From the NCBI GenBank assembly GCA_027083445.1, contig JALWOP010000453.1, positions 1-35,940 on the forward strand: a DNA stretch of 35,940 bases. The letters are read 5' to 3'. Source of the stretch: Planctomycetota bacterium (GTDB lineage: Bacteria > Planctomycetota > UBA1135 > GCA-002686595). Each line of letters opens with the position of its first letter. The stretch's first letter is position 1. The notes under the pieces were generated by a model. It ran no database searches, was not told where the DNA came from, and saw nothing but the letters and a program-made list of their open reading frames with translations. The position numbers and the translations under genes were made by a program. Of this stretch, positions 33,981-35,940 are shown one piece after another.

Positions 33981-34050
33981 AGAAATCCCCAGCGCTAGAA
34001 ATCACAGCGCTAGAAATCCCAGCGCTAGAAATCCCAGCGCTAGAAATCAC
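33981..34050 (-). repeat. 15-bp tandem repeat carrying the rpoD stop codon
   Basis: The plus-strand unit agaaatcccagcgct occurs four times after the gene end (first unit 16 bp at 33981, then 33997, 34012, 34027), with a partial fifth unit (agaaatca) at 34042 that is the last codons of rpoD. On the coding strand each unit reads GATTTC-TAG-CGC-TGG. The first TAG is the sigma factor stop, and the same frame meets further TAG codons in later units until the final 16-bp unit shifts it. Confidence 0.9.
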
Positions 34051-35758
34051 TGTCGACCTCTTCGGGCAGGTTGACCCCTTCGAGGAAGCTGGCGAGTTGC
34101 CGGGCCCGAACGGGGTGGCGCAGCTTGCGCACGGCCTTGGCTTCGATCTGGCGCACGCGTTCGCGGGTGACGCGGAAGATGCGGCCGACCTCCTCGAGGG
34201 TATAGGTGTAGCCATCCCCGATGCCGTAGCGCAGCTTGATGATCTCACGCTCGCGGAAGGTCAGGGTGGAGAGCACGTCGTCGATACGCTCCTTCAGCAT
34301 CTCCTGGCCGGCAGCCTGCATCGGACTCTCGGCGGACTCGTCCTCGATGAAGTCTCCGAAGTAGCTGTCGTCGGACTCGCCGATGGGTCGGTCGAGGCTG
34401 ATGGGGTGCTTGGAGATCTTCATCACCCGCTTGGCCTCCTCGACGGTGATCCCGGTGGCCTCGGCGACCTCCTCGACCGACGGCTCGCGGCCCTTGGCCT
34501 GGACGAGCTTCTTGGTGACGTTGCGCAGCTTGCTCATCGTCTCGATCATGTGCACCGGAATGCGGATCGTACGCGCCTGGTCGGCAATCGAGCGGGTGAT
34601 CGCCTGGCGAATCCACCATGTGGCGTAGGTCGAGAACTTGTAGCCGCGGCGATACTCGTACTTCTCCACAGCCTTCATCAGGCCCGTATTGCCCTCCTGG
34701 ATCAGGTCCAGGAAGGAGAGCCCGCGGTTGCGGTATTTCTTGGCGATCGAGACCACCAGGCGCAGGTTACCGCTGGAGAGCTGGCGCTTGGCCTCCTCGT
34801 ACTCCTCGAAGTGCAGGCGAATCTGCTCGATGCGGCGCTTGAGCCGATCGATCGGCTCCAAGGCCATCACCTCCAGTTCGACCAATCGCTCGGCCAGCTC
34901 AGCGCTGCTGGGATCCTTGGTCCGCCTGGCGTTCTCGAGCTTGCGTTCGACCGAACGCATCTCCCGGTAGTGATCCTCCATCAACTCGACGAAAGGACGC
35001 ACCTTCTTGATCTGCAGGTGGCACTCCTCGATCAGGATCACCAGCTTGCGGCGCAAGTTCTGTACCCGGGCCAGCCGCGCCGAGCGCTCCGCCTTGGTCA
35101 GCTTCTCCGTCACGAGGGGCCGATACTCCTCGGTGAGTTTGGCGCTCAGCCGCTTGATGGTTTCGATGTTGACCGGCAAGCGCTTGGCGAGGAAGGCCTT
35201 GCCGAGGGTCTCGACGATCTTGGGGTCGTCGTCGGGCTTGGGGTTGGGGTTGACCTTGAGGGTCCGATCGAAGGCGGCTTCGCCCGCGCGAACCTGGTCG
35301 AGGATGACCATGGAAGCTGCCATGCAGACCCCCGACCCCATGCACTTCTTGCGGAAGCGCTTGCGGGTGATCTCGATCGTCTTCGCCAGATAGATCTCCT
35401 GATCCCGAGTGAGCAGGGGGATCTCACCCATCTGGGTGAGATACATGCGCACCGGATCATCGATCTTCTCGGGCAGCACGCCGCGCGGGAACTCGGGTAG
35501 CGCGGACTTCTTTTTCTTGTTGCTCTTGCCCGCGACGGACTTGGGCAGAGCCTCCTTTTCGGAGGCCAAGGGGCCGGCGTCCTCGTCGTCGACGACATCG
35601 ATGCCGGCGTCCTCCAGCCCGATGAAGACCTGGTCCATCCGCTCAGGCGGTAGGAACTGATCGTCCATCAGCTTGGACATCTCGGCATAGGTCAAAAAAC
35701 CCTTGCGGCGACCTTCCTCGGTCAGGAGCTTGATCGTCTCTTCGATCTTGTCGTTCAT
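34040..35758 (-). CDS. rpoD: RNA polymerase primary sigma factor RpoD (sigma-70)
   Basis: A 572-residue group 1 sigma factor. Region 1.1 is the first 65 residues ([20 protein letters not shown], with TYAEMSKLM), followed by a Lys-rich linker. Region 1.2 is [23 protein letters not shown] non-conserved stretch of about 200 residues follows, then region 2 with [37 protein letters not shown] and [13 protein letters not shown]. Region 3 contains [12 protein letters not shown]. Region 4 has [14 protein letters not shown] and the helix-turn-helix [29 protein letters not shown]. The ATG at 35758 begins the canonical 1.1 start; the frame is open to 35923 but that stretch is repetitive and lacks family sequence. 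It ends at a TAG inside a tandem repeat. It directs most housekeeping transcription. Confidence 0.97.
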   Translation of the reverse strand: MNDKIEETIKLLTEEGRRKGFLTYAEMSKLMDDQFLPPERMDQVFIGLEDAGIDVVDDEDAGPLASEKEALPKSVAGKSNKKKKSALPEFPRGVLPEKIDDPVRMYLTQMGEIPLLTRDQEIYLAKTIEITRKRFRKKCMGSGVCMAASMVILDQVRAGEAAFDRTLKVNPNPKPDDDPKIVETLGKAFLAKRLPVNIETIKRLSAKLTEEYRPLVTEKLTKAERSARLARVQNLRRKLVILIEECHLQIKKVRPFVELMEDHYREMRSVERKLENARRTKDPSSAELAERLVELEVMALEPIDRLKRRIEQIRLHFEEYEEAKRQLSSGNLRLVVSIAKKYRNRGLSFLDLIQEGNTGLMKAVEKYEYRRGYKFSTYATWWIRQAITRSIADQARTIRIPVHMIETMSKLRNVTKKLVQAKGREPSVEEVAEATGITVEEAKRVMKISKHPISLDRPIGESDDSYFGDFIEDESAESPMQAAGQEMLKERIDDVLSTLTFREREIIKLRYGIGDGYTYTLEEVGRIFRVTRERVRQIEAKAVRKLRHPVRARQLASFLEGVNLPEEVDSDF

Positions 35759-35827
35759 GGTCGGAGGTGCGGCCTTCGATCGACCCGGTGGGGCGATCCG
35801 GCGGCTGCGGCCGGGTCCGGAGAGCGA

Positions 35828-35896
35828 ATCGGAGTCGACGCTCTCCCAGGAGGGCCGATCGGAGTCGACCGGCTGGAGGTATGGGCTGGAGGTATG
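35828..35896. repeat. Short direct repeats upstream of rpoD
   Basis: A 12-base ATCGGAGTCGAC occurs at 35828 and 35858, 30 bases apart. Then a 13-base GGCTGGAGGTATG is repeated in tandem at 35871-35896. They lie 70-140 bases ahead of the rpoD start, in the expected leader or promoter region. No convincing -10/-35 pair could be chosen. Confidence 0.6.
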
Positions 35897-35940
35897 GAGA
35901 TGGGACCGGGCGGGATGCCGCAACCGGGGCGGCTCGGAGA

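Overview
This 35.9 kb window is GC-rich and almost fully coding. Gene order and protein types suggest a free-living Gram-negative-type bacterium, most probably a planctomycete. The grounds are a compact secretin/pilin machine with a fused PilM-PilN-type protein, a Gld-like ABC cassette ending in a DUF4340 protein, an oversized pyruvate:ferredoxin oxidoreductase, a VWA/HEAT secreted protein, and many starts without an obvious Shine-Dalgarno sequence. The phylum is an inference; no rRNA is present. No mobile element, CRISPR array or phage gene was seen.

Layout. Positions 1-7359 (+ strand) hold a truncated NAD-dependent epimerase, a GT4 glycosyltransferase, a 1550-residue 2-oxoacid:ferredoxin oxidoreductase and a NUDIX hydrolase. 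Positions 7337-15232 (- strand) form a tightly overlapping operon for a type II secretion or type IV pilus machine: PilM/N-like fusion, PilO-like, PilP/GspC-like, secretin, ATPase, platform protein and a pseudopilin with a duplicated head. A second pseudopilin diverges at 15349. Positions 15889-20352 (- strand) encode an ABC ATPase, an ABC-2 permease, a GldG-like protein and a DUF4340 protein, in that transcription order. Upstream of them lies rho (20466-22211) with a histone-H1-like N-terminal tail, then a 0.7 kb gap and a tRNA-Pro(CGG) with its own terminator.

Positions 23244-27708 (- strand) carry a two-gene unit. Its first gene encodes a 970-residue, very acidic, single-pass membrane protein ending in two small beta-barrel-like repeats. 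Its second encodes a secreted HEAT-repeat/VWA protein. selB follows (27866-29785), implying that selenocysteine is used, with a YhcC-type radical SAM gene diverging from it. Then come an outer-membrane barrel protein overlapping a DGG-W repeat lipoprotein (30896-32985), a coiled-coil zinc-ribbon protein, and the primary sigma factor rpoD. The rpoD stop codon lies inside a 15-bp tandem repeat.

The most distinctive items are the acidic membrane protein/VWA pair, the two-headed pseudopilin in a secretion operon whose ATPase carries a likely c-di-GMP-sensing domain, the enlarged pyruvate oxidoreductase, the rebuilt N-terminus of Rho, and the repeated stop codons at the end of rpoD. Function predictions come from motifs read by eye; no database search was possible.
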